DNA of 64,000 nucleotides from Pararhodobacter aggregans (GTDB taxonomy: Bacteria; Pseudomonadota; Alphaproteobacteria; Rhodobacterales; Rhodobacteraceae): contig NZ_QDDR01000001.1 in NCBI RefSeq assembly GCF_003075525.1, forward strand, positions 124,001 through 188,000, given 5' to 3'. The notes beneath the pieces are model-generated. The model ran no database searches. It was not told the DNA's origin and saw only the letters and a list, made by a program, of their open reading frames with translations. Position numbers and translations under genes: made by a program. Numbering within the stretch: the first letter of the stretch is position 1; the number at the start of each line of letters is the position of its first letter. Shown one piece after another: positions 1 to 8,155 of the stretch.

Positions 1-195
1 ACGGGAGGCACTGGCACCGCCAGCTATGCCGTGACGGATGGCAACCTGCCGCCGGGCCTGAGCTTGAATGCCTCGACTGGGGCGATCAGCGGCACGCCCA
101 CGACCGCGGGCACCTACAACTTCACGATCACTGCGACCTACTCGACCAGCGGGACGGGTGCGGCGGTCTACAGCATCACCGTCGATCCGGCTTGA
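1..195 (+). CDS. phage tail protein, C-terminal end (Ig-like domain)
   Basis: Only the last 64 codons lie in the window; frame 1 is open from base 1 to a TGA at 193-195. The visible peptide contains LPPGLSLNASTGAISGTPT followed by TAGTYNFTITAT, the pattern of a putative Ig-like (He_PIG-type) beta-sandwich. In tailed phages such domains are often appended to the C-terminus of the major tail tube protein and decorate the tail. A tail-chaperone candidate follows directly, which fits that placement. The body of the protein lies outside the window, so the tail tube call rests on context. Confidence 0.6.
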   Translation, partial: TGGTGTASYAVTDGNLPPGLSLNASTGAISGTPTTAGTYNFTITATYSTSGTGAAVYSITVDPA

Positions 196-205
196 TGGTG
201 ATAGG

Positions 206-787
206 ATGCGCGCAGGTCAGGAAATCCGGCTGCACCTGAAGGGCCAGGGAGTCGTCCCCCTGCGTCCTAGCTTGCGCGCATCCTTCAATCTCTCCGACCG
301 CCCCGGCGGCTTCCCCAAGCTGATCGCGGATTTGCAGGACGGCAGCCTGACCGCCGCCTGCGACATCATCAGCGCAGCGTCCCCTGATATTCCCGACCTG
401 GAAGCGAAGGTACTGGCCACCGGCCTGGAAGCGCTATCCATTCGGCTCCTGTTCTTCGTGCTGGCCTGTTTGGGCCTCGCCCAGGAACAGCCCGACAATG
501 CCGAACCGGCCACCGGCAAACAGGTCACGCTGACCGAGCACCTGGCCAGCCTCTACCGTTACGGCACCGGCTGGATGGGCTGGACCCCGGATCAGACGCT
601 TGCCGCTACCCCCGCCGAGATCGTGGAAGCCGTCAAAGGCCGCACCGACATGCTGCGCGCGATCTTCGGCACCAGCGAGGCCGAGGACAAGCCGAAGGAG
701 CCCGTGGACATCAAAGCCAAGTTCAGGGCCGCGTTCGGGATCATCGGCACCACCAAGGCCCCTTCGACCAACATGGGGGCCGCATGA
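206..787 (+). CDS. putative phage tail assembly chaperone
   Basis: This 193-residue protein starts at the ATG at 206, eleven bases after the tail protein stop; an earlier in-frame ATG at 68 would overlap that gene and gives a low-complexity Arg/Pro-rich extension, so it was rejected. The N-terminal 60 residues (RAGQEIRLHLKGQGVVPLRP...) resemble proteins encoded just after the tail tube gene that act as tail assembly chaperones before tape measure synthesis. A hydrophobic stretch (LSIRLLFFVLACLGLA) lies near the middle. No slippery frameshift site was recognised. The function is inferred from position; the family match is weak. The stop overlaps the next start in an ATGA. Confidence 0.45.
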   Translation: MRAGQEIRLHLKGQGVVPLRPSLRASFNLSDRPGGFPKLIADLQDGSLTAACDIISAASPDIPDLEAKVLATGLEALSIRLLFFVLACLGLAQEQPDNAEPATGKQVTLTEHLASLYRYGTGWMGWTPDQTLAATPAEIVEAVKGRTDMLRAIFGTSEAEDKPKEPVDIKAKFRAAFGIIGTTKAPSTNMGAA

Positions 788-1017
788 ACAGCCGTAGCGA
801 ATTGGCCATCATCCTGGGCGACCTCCTGAAGGAACGAGGCATCGCGGCGCGTGCACTGGCACGCGACACTGACACGTCGCGCTCCACTCTGCGCGCCTTC
901 CTGGCGGGGCAGCGATCCCCGCGCATCGACATCTTGGAAGCCTGGTTGAGCCACCTGGGCTACTCCCTGGAAGTGTTCACCCTCGACACCCGACACCACG
1001 ACACGGGGGCTGTGTGA
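784..1017 (+). CDS. small XRE-type helix-turn-helix protein
   Basis: A 77-residue protein that is nearly all one lambda-repressor/Cro-like domain: LGDLLKERGIAARALARDT is the first helix-turn-helix half, and STLRAFLAGQRSPRIDILEA the recognition part. It is coupled to the gene before by an ATGA overlap, and its stop overlaps the next gene. It lies inside the structural operon rather than in an immunity region, so it may tune late gene expression rather than lysogeny. That role is inferred; the fold call is good. Confidence 0.7.
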   Translation: MNSRSELAIILGDLLKERGIAARALARDTDTSRSTLRAFLAGQRSPRIDILEAWLSHLGYSLEVFTLDTRHHDTGAV

Positions 1018-1358
1018 TGCCCATCCGCGCCCCGTCCATCTGCCAATGCGGCCGAGCTGTCCAAAGCGGCAGCCGCTGCCCTTGCCGTGCCCAGGCCGAC
1101 CGGGAACGCAAGGCCCGGCACGACCAAGCCCGCCCCAGCGCCCAGGAGAGGGGCTACAACGGCAAGTGGCAGACGGCCCGCAAGGACTTCCTGGCCTCTC
1201 ATCCCACCTGCGCCATGTGCGGTGCTTCCTCCACCGTGGTCGATCACCGCATCCCGCACCGCGGCGACAAGAAGCTGTTCTGGTCTAGGAGCAATTGGCA
1301 GCCCCTCTGCACTTCCTGCCATTCCAGCCGGAAGCAATCCCAGGAGCGCCGCGCATGA
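1017..1358 (+). CDS. phage HNH endonuclease
   Basis: A 113-residue HNH nuclease. Zinc-binding pairs CAMC and CTSC bracket the core VDHRIPHRGDKKLFW and NWQPLC, the arrangement seen in phage HNH proteins encoded beside terminase genes, where they are needed for specific DNA cleavage during packaging (known for HK97-type phages). An N-terminal Cys-rich segment (CQCGRAVQSGSRCPC) may be a second zinc site. The start was set at the ATG at 1017, which overlaps the TGA of the previous gene; a GTG one codon upstream is also possible. Unusually, the large terminase gene is 2.7 kb further on instead of next door. Confidence 0.85.
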   Translation: MPIRAPSICQCGRAVQSGSRCPCRAQADRERKARHDQARPSAQERGYNGKWQTARKDFLASHPTCAMCGASSTVVDHRIPHRGDKKLFWSRSNWQPLCTSCHSSRKQSQERRA

Positions 1359-1954
1359 CCAAAAGGCTTTTCAAGTTCGAGGGCGCGCATCGCACCCTTT
1401 GGGAGATCGCCAGCATGGTGGGGGTGGCCCGTAGCACGCTCTTTGACCGTGTGACCCGACAGGGCCTCGACATTCACGAGGCGACCACGCGCCCCATTAC
1501 GCCGCCACACCTCAAGTTCAAGCCGAAGCCGCCCAAGGTGTTCGAGTTCCGGGGGCAGATGATGACGCTCAAGGAGATTGCAGCCGTCGTGGACAGGCAC
1601 CCCAATACCGTGCGCCGGCGCATCGTCAACGGGCATGTCCTGGACGGGCAAGAGCTGGTCGACCCCTACATGGAGCCCCATCCCCTTTGCCGGATGATCT
1701 TCTACCAAGGCGAGAACCTGTCCGTGGCCGACTGGGCCAAGCGCACCGGCATCGACCGCTTCACCATCTATTCCCGCTTCTACATGGGCTGGGACCCGAT
1801 CCGCGCCATCACCACCCCGATCAAGGCTACCTACCAGGCAAGGACCATCCGTGTCCGCAATCGCCGCACCATCACCCGCATGGTGATCCTCACCCGCAAC
1901 CGCCGGGCCATCAGGCGGATGGTGGGTGCCGCTTATTCAAGTGCGGTGTCGTGA
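1355..1954 (+). CDS. phage protein with three helix-turn-helix-like repeats
   Basis: A 199-residue protein starting at the ATGA overlap at 1355. Three similar modules can be read: FEGAHRTLWEIASMVGVARS (about residues 8-27), FRGQMMTLKEIAAVVDRHPN (about 64-83) and YQGENLSVADWAKRTGIDRF (about 117-136). Each has a short F/Y-x-G lead, then a helix-turn-helix with a T/S-L/V-x-E/D-I/W-A core, as in phage site-recognition modules. The C-terminus is very basic, with a duplicated NRR-T/A-I-T/R-R-M-V unit. No family name was recognised. Its place after the HNH gene, where a small terminase normally sits, makes DNA recognition for packaging a possible role; this is inference. Confidence 0.6.
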   Translation: MTKRLFKFEGAHRTLWEIASMVGVARSTLFDRVTRQGLDIHEATTRPITPPHLKFKPKPPKVFEFRGQMMTLKEIAAVVDRHPNTVRRRIVNGHVLDGQELVDPYMEPHPLCRMIFYQGENLSVADWAKRTGIDRFTIYSRFYMGWDPIRAITTPIKATYQARTIRVRNRRTITRMVILTRNRRAIRRMVGAAYSSAVS

Positions 1955-1959
1955 TGCCG

Positions 1960-2481
1960 TTATCGTGTCATCCACGAGGAACTGCGGCCACGCACAGCGG
2001 GGTTGGGCTTTTCTTTGGGCTGAACATTGAAGAGGAAAATGTGCTGCTTGTCGGCTTGGCAGGTGCCGTACCCAGCCCCCGACACGCGCACAAAGCTGAA
2101 TACCTTGTCCTTATTCAAACAGACAGGACAGATGTAATGGGTGGGTTCGCCCGCCGCGTCATCGGCCCTCAGTCTGAAAAGGTAGTCGCCGTTTTCGGTC
2201 TGGATAAGTTCGTATCGCGCACGCGCGCTTTGGAACTCATCGGCCCGGTTCAGCTCGTCGCTCAGCTTCCGCAATGCGCCGCTAATCTGAACGTTAGCCA
2301 TGTTGGCAGCGGTGAGTTCAGCCGCAAGCGCATTCAGCTGCCTCTTCGCCTCTTCCGTATCGACACTTCCATCTGGTCTGAACAATCCCTTGATCGACGC
2401 CACAGCCTCAGCGGCTTTGCCGGTCAGCCCGACAGCTTGCGAAGCCAAGCCAATGGCTGCGCCAATTTCTACCATGTCCAT
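1960..2481 (-). CDS. hypothetical protein with zinc-ribbon-like site (moron candidate)
   Basis: The 173-residue reading frame runs against the phage structural genes. The start was set at the ATG at 2481 (MDMVEIGAAI); a longer version from 2544 adds 21 residues. The N-terminal 80 residues are Ala-rich and likely helical, after a possibly amphipathic segment (GLASQAVGLTGKAAEAVASI). The second half has CPVC at residues 118-121 with C141 and H147, a plausible zinc ribbon. Opposite orientation inside a late operon is typical of independently expressed cargo genes. No known family was recognised, and function is unknown. Confidence 0.5.
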   Translation of the reverse strand: MDMVEIGAAIGLASQAVGLTGKAAEAVASIKGLFRPDGSVDTEEAKRQLNALAAELTAANMANVQISGALRKLSDELNRADEFQSARARYELIQTENGDYLFRLRADDAAGEPTHYICPVCLNKDKVFSFVRVSGAGYGTCQADKQHIFLFNVQPKEKPNPAVRGRSSSWMTR

Positions 2482-2646
2482 GTTCTTACGCCTCGCCAAC
2501 TGCACCGAGCCCAAAGCGTAAGCGCACGACCACGCAGCACGCAAGCACCACCCCCGGGGTATCTCCGAACTTTCCTAGGGGACCTGCTGACCGGCGGGGG
2601 GAGGCACGAAAACGATCTGCAATCGAAAATGGTGATGGAGGGCTGA

Positions 2647-2964
2647 ATGCCGATCACTTCTGTTGATGACTTGAAGGCCCATCTGAACATCACCGGCACC
2701 CAGGATGATGCCGTGATCGCGCAGAAGATTGCGGTGGCCGAGGCCTTCGTGAACCGCTGGCTGGACACGCCCATGGCCGACCTCGACCCGCTGCCCGCCG
2801 ACCTTCTGGAAGCGGTGCGGCTCCTGGTCGGGCACCTGTTCGAGAACCGGGAAGCCACGCTGGTGGGGATCGGTGCCGAGGCGCTGCCGCTGGGGTTCTG
2901 GGACATAATCAATGTACACCGTAGCTGGGGGTTTGGCGCATGTCGCAACAACTCGACCGTCTGA
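2647..2964 (+). CDS. head-tail connector protein, gp6-like
   Basis: A 105-residue protein beginning PITSVDDLKAHLNITGTQDD, the hallmark of the HK97 gp6-type connector that forms a ring under the portal. The helical core continues with VAEAFVNRWLDTPM and LLEAVRLLVGHLFENREAT. Start ATG at 2647 follows a purine-rich stretch (gatggaggg). Its 3' end overlaps the next gene by 25 bases in another frame. In most HK97-like phages this gene follows the capsid gene; here the preceding gene is an opposite-strand reading frame and no capsid gene is seen. Confidence 0.85.
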   Translation: MPITSVDDLKAHLNITGTQDDAVIAQKIAVAEAFVNRWLDTPMADLDPLPADLLEAVRLLVGHLFENREATLVGIGAEALPLGFWDIINVHRSWGFGACRNNSTV

Positions 2965-3365
2965 ACCGCCGCATGGCGGCCATCCCCGTGGCCGTGCGCC
3001 GCGCCGTGATCCCGGCCCTGGAGAAGGGAGCCGAGGAAGTCGCGGCCGCCCAACGTGCGCTTGCGCCGGATGATCCCGCGACGGGTGCTCCCGACTTGCG
3101 CACCAGCATCACCGTGACCCCGCCGGGGCAGGCAACCCCTGCCTATTCGCAGCCGGGGGGCTCCCTCATGGCCTCCGAGCTGGAAGCCCTGGTGACGGCA
3201 GGCAACACCAACGTGCGCTATGCCCACCTCCAAGAGTACGGCACCAAGCGCCACGCCGCCCAGCCGTTCTTCTGGCCGGGGTTCCGCCTGGCCCGGAAGC
3301 GTGCGGCCAACCGGATCAAGCGCGCCATCGGAAAGGCCGTGCGCGAGGGGTGGACGAATGGCTGA
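2940..3365 (+). CDS. HK97 gp10-like minor tail/head-tail joining protein
   Basis: A 141-residue protein of the HK97 gp10 family, which makes the tail terminator or joining interface. Supporting features are the N-terminal helical part (RLNRRMAAIPVAVRRAVIPA), a central DLRTSITVTPPG strand region, and the family signature YAHLQEYGTKRHAAQPFFWP, where E-Y-G-T and Q-P-F-F/W-P are the usual conserved points. It ends in a basic helix. It overlaps both neighbours, consistent with one translationally coupled operon. Confidence 0.88.
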   Translation: MSQQLDRLNRRMAAIPVAVRRAVIPALEKGAEEVAAAQRALAPDDPATGAPDLRTSITVTPPGQATPAYSQPGGSLMASELEALVTAGNTNVRYAHLQEYGTKRHAAQPFFWPGFRLARKRAANRIKRAIGKAVREGWTNG

Positions 3366-3768
3366 GCCGTCCCTTGCCCTTCAGGCCGCCATCCGCGCCC
3401 GCTTGATCGCCTCGCCCGTGGTCATGGCCTTGGTGCCCGCTGATCACGTCCAGGACCGCAACACCCAGCCCGAGGTGTTCCCGTGCATCCTGATCGGGGA
3501 AGCCCAGACCCTGCCGGGGCCGGGCCTCGCCCGCACGCGCCATGAGGTGTTCGCGGACCTCCACATCTGGGCCGAGGAACCGGGCCTCGCCACCGCCAAG
3601 ATGATCGCGGGAACGATCCGGGATGCCCTGAGGACGCGGCCCTGGCTGGTGCCGGGCTTCCATGTCGCGGACAGCGCCATCCGGCAGACGCGCTTCCTGC
3701 GCGACCCTGAGGGGGTGTCGCATGGCATCATCACCCTGCGCGCCGACATGGTGGAGGTGGGGGCATGA
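3358..3768 (+). CDS. DUF3168 tail completion protein, gp17-like
   Basis: A 136-residue protein of the DUF3168 family (tail completion, SPP1 gp17-like). Visible family features are the opening SLALQAAIRARLIASPVVMA, the block PCILIGEAQTLPG, the strand HEVFADLHIWAEEPGLA and the C-terminal GVSHGIITLRADMVEVGA. The start at 3358 sits eight bases inside the previous gene; an upstream ATG at 3220 only opens a shadow frame. The order gp6, gp10, DUF3168, head closure is close to the HK97 block, although head closure usually precedes gp10. Confidence 0.85.
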   Translation: MAEPSLALQAAIRARLIASPVVMALVPADHVQDRNTQPEVFPCILIGEAQTLPGPGLARTRHEVFADLHIWAEEPGLATAKMIAGTIRDALRTRPWLVPGFHVADSAIRQTRFLRDPEGVSHGIITLRADMVEVGA

Positions 3769-4085
3769 GGGCCGGAAAGCTCACCAAGGCCATCACCCTG
3801 CAACGCGCCACCACCAATGTGGACGCGAACGGGACGCCGGTTCAGACTTGGGCCGATCTGGCCAGCGTGCGCGCCGAGCTCGTGCAAAGCACCGCCCAGG
3901 AGTTCATTCGCGGCTGGGGCACCTCGACCGAGGCCGCCACGATCTTCCGCATCCGCTTCCTGGAAGGTCTGACCTCCGCCGACCGCGTGACCTATGCGGC
4001 CGTGGCCTATGACCTGAAGGAGATCAAGGAGCTGGGACGCCGTGAGGGTCTTGAGCTGCGCTGCGTGGCGCGAGGGCCTGCCTGA
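3765..4085 (+). CDS. phage head closure / head-tail adaptor protein
   Basis: A 106-residue protein of the SPP1 gp16 / head-closure family. The sequence opens with GKLTKAITLQRATTNVDANG, then TWADLASVRAELV, and ends with the typical RVTYAAVAYDLKEIKELGRR strand-turn-strand. It seals the head after DNA packaging. It starts in an ATGA overlap with the gene before and ends in a TGATG overlap with terL, so it and the terminase are probably translated from one message. Confidence 0.85.
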   Translation: MRAGKLTKAITLQRATTNVDANGTPVQTWADLASVRAELVQSTAQEFIRGWGTSTEAATIFRIRFLEGLTSADRVTYAAVAYDLKEIKELGRREGLELRCVARGPA

Positions 4086-5740
4086 TGGCCATCAAGCTCA
4101 AGAAGCCGAAACCTCTGTCCGGCAACAGTTTCCCCGAAATCCCCGATCCGTTCGGCTACGGCCAGCGCGCCGTCGATTTCCTACGCGGCCTGAAGCACCA
4201 CAAGTCCCAGCTACCGGGTCGCGCCTTCCAGCTCGACCCCTGGCAGGAGCGCATCGTGCGCATGATCTACGGCCCCTGCGATGACCAGGGCCGCCGCATC
4301 TGTGGTCATGCCGTGATCCTGATCGGACGGGGCAACCGCAAGACCAGCCTGGGCGCGGCGCTGGCGCTCCTGCACACCCTCGGCCCTGAAGCGGTGCCGG
4401 GCGGCGAGGTGTTGTTCGCGGCTGGGGACCAGAAACAGGCGCGCATCGCCTACACCGAGGCCATGAACATCCTGATGGCTGGGGATGCAAACCTTTGGAA
4501 GAAGGGGCAGGCCTCCAAGTCCACCGACCCGACCACGGCCATTCGCTTCCAGGACTACCGCAACACCATCCGGTTCCCGAATGGCAGCTTCCTTGAAGCC
4601 CTCTCGAATGACAGCGGCACCCAGCACGGCCGCACCCCGGCCTTTGCACTTTGCGACGAAATCCACGCCTGGAAGAAGCGCGACCTCTGGGACGTGATCG
4701 GCACCGGCCTGGCCAAGACCGACAACAGCTTGCGCATCACCATCACGACCGGCGGCAGGGGTCAGGACACCATCGGCTATGAGGTGATCGAACGCGCCCG
4801 CAAGGTCGCCAAGGGCGACATCACCGACCCCTTCACGTTGCCCTTCCTGTTCGAGGCCCCGGCCGAAGCGGATTGGCGCGACGAAAGCGTCTGGCTTCTG
4901 GCCAACCCCGGCTTGCCGCATGGCTACCCCAGCCTGAACGGGCTGCGCCAGGAGGCCAGGGAAGCCGAAGACAGCCCCGCGGGACAGGACGCCTTCCGCC
5001 AGCTTCACCTGAACATGTGGCTGGATCGCTCGACCAGCCCGTTCGTGGACATGGCCATCTATGACAAGGGGGCCGCGCCCCTCGACCTGGACACCCTCAA
5101 GGGGCAGCCGTGCTGGCTGGGGGTGGACCTTGGCATGACGGATGACCTCTCGGCCGTGGTCGCGGCCTTCCGCGACCCCAGCACCGAGGATGGTTACATC
5201 GTCCGGCCGTGGTTCTTCATGCCCGGCGACAACCTGGACAAGCGCACCATCCAATCGGGCTTCCCCTACCTCTCCCATGCAGAGGCAGGGCGCATCATCA
5301 CGACCCCCGGCAACGTCACCGACTATCGGATGATCGAGGCGCATATCCGCGACTTGGCCGAGCTCTATCAGCTGCGCGAGATCGCATTCGACCCACACTA
5401 TGCCGGAATGCTGATGACCAGCCTGGGCGAGGACGGCTTCCCCGTGGTGGCCTTCCGCCAGGGATGGGTGACGATGGGACCGGCCATCAAGGAGCTGGAA
5501 CGTGCGATCCTGGCGGGAAAGTTCCGCCACGGGGGCCACCCGGTCCTGCGCTGGAACTTCGCCAACATCGCCATCCAGGACGATGGCAAGGGCAACAAGT
5601 CTTTCAACAAGTCCAAGTCCAGCGAGAAGATCGACGGAGCCGTCGCCACCGCGATGGCCGTGGCCCGTGCGGCACAGGGCGAAGACAACCGCAGCGTCTA
5701 TGACACCGAGGACCGTTCCGATGGTCTGATGATCTGGTGA
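4085..5740 (+). CDS. terL: phage terminase large subunit
   Basis: A 551-residue packaging motor. The ATPase half has a Walker A-type loop GRGNRKTS at residues 81-88, with R in place of the usual G/A before K, as in HK97-type terminases, and a Walker B pair in FALCDEIHAW (D191, E192). The nuclease half starts at WLGVDLGMTDDLSAVV (D348) and includes AFDPHYAGMLMTSLG and a final SEKIDGAVATAMAVARA. The length fits the Terminase_1 group. No adjacent small subunit is evident. Its position after the connector genes and directly before the tape measure gene is unusual. Confidence 0.95.
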   Translation: MAIKLKKPKPLSGNSFPEIPDPFGYGQRAVDFLRGLKHHKSQLPGRAFQLDPWQERIVRMIYGPCDDQGRRICGHAVILIGRGNRKTSLGAALALLHTLGPEAVPGGEVLFAAGDQKQARIAYTEAMNILMAGDANLWKKGQASKSTDPTTAIRFQDYRNTIRFPNGSFLEALSNDSGTQHGRTPAFALCDEIHAWKKRDLWDVIGTGLAKTDNSLRITITTGGRGQDTIGYEVIERARKVAKGDITDPFTLPFLFEAPAEADWRDESVWLLANPGLPHGYPSLNGLRQEAREAEDSPAGQDAFRQLHLNMWLDRSTSPFVDMAIYDKGAAPLDLDTLKGQPCWLGVDLGMTDDLSAVVAAFRDPSTEDGYIVRPWFFMPGDNLDKRTIQSGFPYLSHAEAGRIITTPGNVTDYRMIEAHIRDLAELYQLREIAFDPHYAGMLMTSLGEDGFPVVAFRQGWVTMGPAIKELERAILAGKFRHGGHPVLRWNFANIAIQDDGKGNKSFNKSKSSEKIDGAVATAMAVARAAQGEDNRSVYDTEDRSDGLMIW

Positions 5741-5752
5741 GGGATCAATAAC

Positions 5753-8122
5753 ATGTCCACCGATACCGAACGCCTCCTGGTCGCGCTGGAAGCCCGCGTT
5801 TCCCAGTTCGAGCGCAACTTCAACCGAGCCCGCGGCACTGCCAACCGTGAGTTCGGCACCATCGAGCGCCGCGCCAGGCAATCCGCGCAGCGTCTGGAAA
5901 CCTCGATGGCACAGGCCTCGGCCGGGATCACGCGCAGGCTGCAAGGGATGGCCACCGCCTTTGCCGGGGGCTTCCTGGCGGGTGGGGCTGCGGCCCTGGT
6001 GCGCAACATGGGTGAGGTGGTGCGCAGCGTGGCCGAGGTGGGCGACGAGGCGCAGCGTGCGGGCATGTCCGTGGAAGCCTTCCAGGAATGGGGCTTTGTG
6101 GCCGATCAGAACCGGGTGAGCATGGATGCCCTGGTGGACGGGTTCAAGGAATTGAACCTCAGGGCGGATGAATGGATCGCCACCGGGGGCGGCTCTGCGG
6201 CCGAGGCCTTCACCCGCTTAGGCTTCACCGCGACCGACCTGGCGCAGCGTCTGCGCGATCCCTCGGCCCTGATGCTGGAAATCGTCCGCAGGATGCAACG
6301 CCTCGACACGGCCGCCCGTATCCGCGTGGCCGACGAAATCTTCGGGGGCACCGGGGGTGAGCAATTCGTGCGGCTGATCGACCAGGGTGAAGACGGGCTG
6401 CGCCGCACCATCGACCGGGCGCATGAGCTGGGGGCGGTGATGGATGCTCAGGTGATCGCCCGCGCCCAGCAGCTAGACCGTCAGTTCTCCGAGCTGCAAA
6501 CCCGCGTGGGCAACATGTTCCGGCAGGGGGTAGTGGACCTGGCGCGCATGGTCGGGCTGGTGCGGGACGCCTACGAGGCCATGCCCTTTGATGCCGAGCG
6601 CACGGGGCAGCTGTTCGGGCCTGAGCTGGCTGAGGGCTTGTCGCGCCTCTCCGAGGTGTCCAACACGTCGCGGGGTGAGATCGACGGCATCGCGGCCGAG
6701 TTCAGCTATCTTGCCGAGGAAGCCCGCACCACCACGCTGGCCGTGAATGACGCGGCCCTGGTGCTGCGCGGGATCGGCCAGACGGGCGTGGCCCAGGACC
6801 TGACCGGCATCGCGGCCGAAATGGAGACGGTGGTTCAGCAGTTCGAGGCGGGGGAGATCACCGGGGAAGAGCTGCGCGCCAAGCTGGAAGAGATCGGTTC
6901 CCAGGCGATCAGCACCCTGGGCGAGCTCGACGCCCTCGACCAGGCGCGGGTCAGCAACGTGACCGCCAGCGTCGGCGGCCTCTTGCAGGTGATCGCTGCC
7001 ATTCCCGGCCGCGTGGCGGCTGCCGCCCAGGCGATCCGGTCCCTGGAAGGCGTCGGGGTGCAGCAATCCGAATATTTCTGGGATGACCCCGAAAACGAAA
7101 CCCGGTTCGGGATGGGACGCCTGGCACCCACCAGCAGCCCGCGTCCCCCGGCCGCGCCCAATGACATCGACTTTGGCCTGCCCCCGCTTCCTCGCATCAC
7201 CGGGGGCGGTGGTGGAGGTGGCGGCGGTGGTGGGGGCGGTGGTTCCTCGGCCCCCCGCGAGAATGCCTATGAGCGCGCCACCGAGCGCATCCGCGAGAAC
7301 ATCGCGGCCCTGCAAGCCGAGATCACCGCGCGCCAGGCCGTCACCGGATCGGTGCAGGAACAGGAAGCGGCGGTGGAGCAAGCCCGCACGGCCCATGACC
7401 TTCTGGCTGCGGCCCAGGAAGCGGGGATGACCGTCACGCCTGCGCTGCGCGGCGAGGTGGACGCGCTAGCTGCCTCCTATGTGGGGGCGCAGGAGGCGGC
7501 GCGTCAGCTGGCCGAGGCCACGCGGGAAATGGAACAGCGCCAGGAGGACGTGAAGGATGCGTTCCGGGAAGCCTTCGTGTCCGGGATCAGCGGGGCCAAT
7601 GACCTCCTGTCGATCTTGCAGACCCTGGTGAACCGGCTCCTGGAAATCTTCGCAAACCAGCTCTTCGATCAGCTTTGGTCGGGCCTTGGCCCTGGCCTCT
7701 TCAGCATGTTCGGGTTCAGGGAAGGGGGCGTGGTGAAAGCGGCCACCGGGGGCCATATCCGCGGCCCAGGCACCGGCACCTCCGACAGCATCCCCGCCAT
7801 GCTTTCGGACGGGGAATACGTCATCAACGCCGCGGCCACCCGCAGGCACCTGCCGCTCCTGGACGCCATCAACTCAGGGAAGGTGCCAGGCTTCGCCACC
7901 GGGGGGCTGGTGGGCGCGGGATCATTCGCCAGCACCTACGCGCCCAGCCTCAACATCAATGTGCAGGGATCGGGAAACCCGACTCAGGACCGCGCCCTCG
8001 CGCGCCTGGTCGCGGCCGAGGTGCAGAAAGCCCTTCCCGAGCCCGACACCTTCGGCCGCACCAAACGCCAGCGTGACGCCCGCCTGGGGCAGGACATCGC
8101 ACGCGCGCAGCGAGGAGGATAG
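5753..8122 (+). CDS. phage tail tape measure protein
   Basis: A 789-residue protein that sets tail length. The N-terminal part is coiled coil (LLVALEARVSQFERNFNRAR), followed by a Gly/Ala-rich helical region and a segment near VGDEAQRAGMSVEAFQEWGF that is common in phage tape measures. A run of 14 glycines near residue 490 separates two helical halves. The C-terminal part has GGVVKAATGGHIRGPGTG, DSIPAMLSDGEYVINAAATR and GFATGGLVGAGS, the classic tape measure tail. The gene starts 12 bases after terL. No distal tail, baseplate or lysis genes follow on this strand. Confidence 0.92.
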   Translation: MSTDTERLLVALEARVSQFERNFNRARGTANREFGTIERRARQSAQRLETSMAQASAGITRRLQGMATAFAGGFLAGGAAALVRNMGEVVRSVAEVGDEAQRAGMSVEAFQEWGFVADQNRVSMDALVDGFKELNLRADEWIATGGGSAAEAFTRLGFTATDLAQRLRDPSALMLEIVRRMQRLDTAARIRVADEIFGGTGGEQFVRLIDQGEDGLRRTIDRAHELGAVMDAQVIARAQQLDRQFSELQTRVGNMFRQGVVDLARMVGLVRDAYEAMPFDAERTGQLFGPELAEGLSRLSEVSNTSRGEIDGIAAEFSYLAEEARTTTLAVNDAALVLRGIGQTGVAQDLTGIAAEMETVVQQFEAGEITGEELRAKLEEIGSQAISTLGELDALDQARVSNVTASVGGLLQVIAAIPGRVAAAAQAIRSLEGVGVQQSEYFWDDPENETRFGMGRLAPTSSPRPPAAPNDIDFGLPPLPRITGGGGGGGGGGGGGGSSAPRENAYERATERIRENIAALQAEITARQAVTGSVQEQEAAVEQARTAHDLLAAAQEAGMTVTPALRGEVDALAASYVGAQEAARQLAEATREMEQRQEDVKDAFREAFVSGISGANDLLSILQTLVNRLLEIFANQLFDQLWSGLGPGLFSMFGFREGGVVKAATGGHIRGPGTGTSDSIPAMLSDGEYVINAAATRRHLPLLDAINSGKVPGFATGGLVGAGSFASTYAPSLNINVQGSGNPTQDRALARLVAAEVQKALPEPDTFGRTKRQRDARLGQDIARAQRGG

Positions 8123-8155
8123 GCGACCTGCCCTTACAATCGGCAGATCCTATCT

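Noticed and set aside
1687-2646. 319-codon plus-strand frame covering the opposite-strand zinc-ribbon gene
   Set aside because: Its first part is a shifted frame of the helix-turn-helix gene, and its protein is His/Pro/Arg low complexity; the minus-strand frame has better composition.
1-8122. Gene transfer agent cluster, common in Rhodobacterales
   Set aside because: The genes lead to a tyrosine integrase and tRNA site with regulatory genes, and the conserved gene transfer agent order with portal, protease and capsid is absent.
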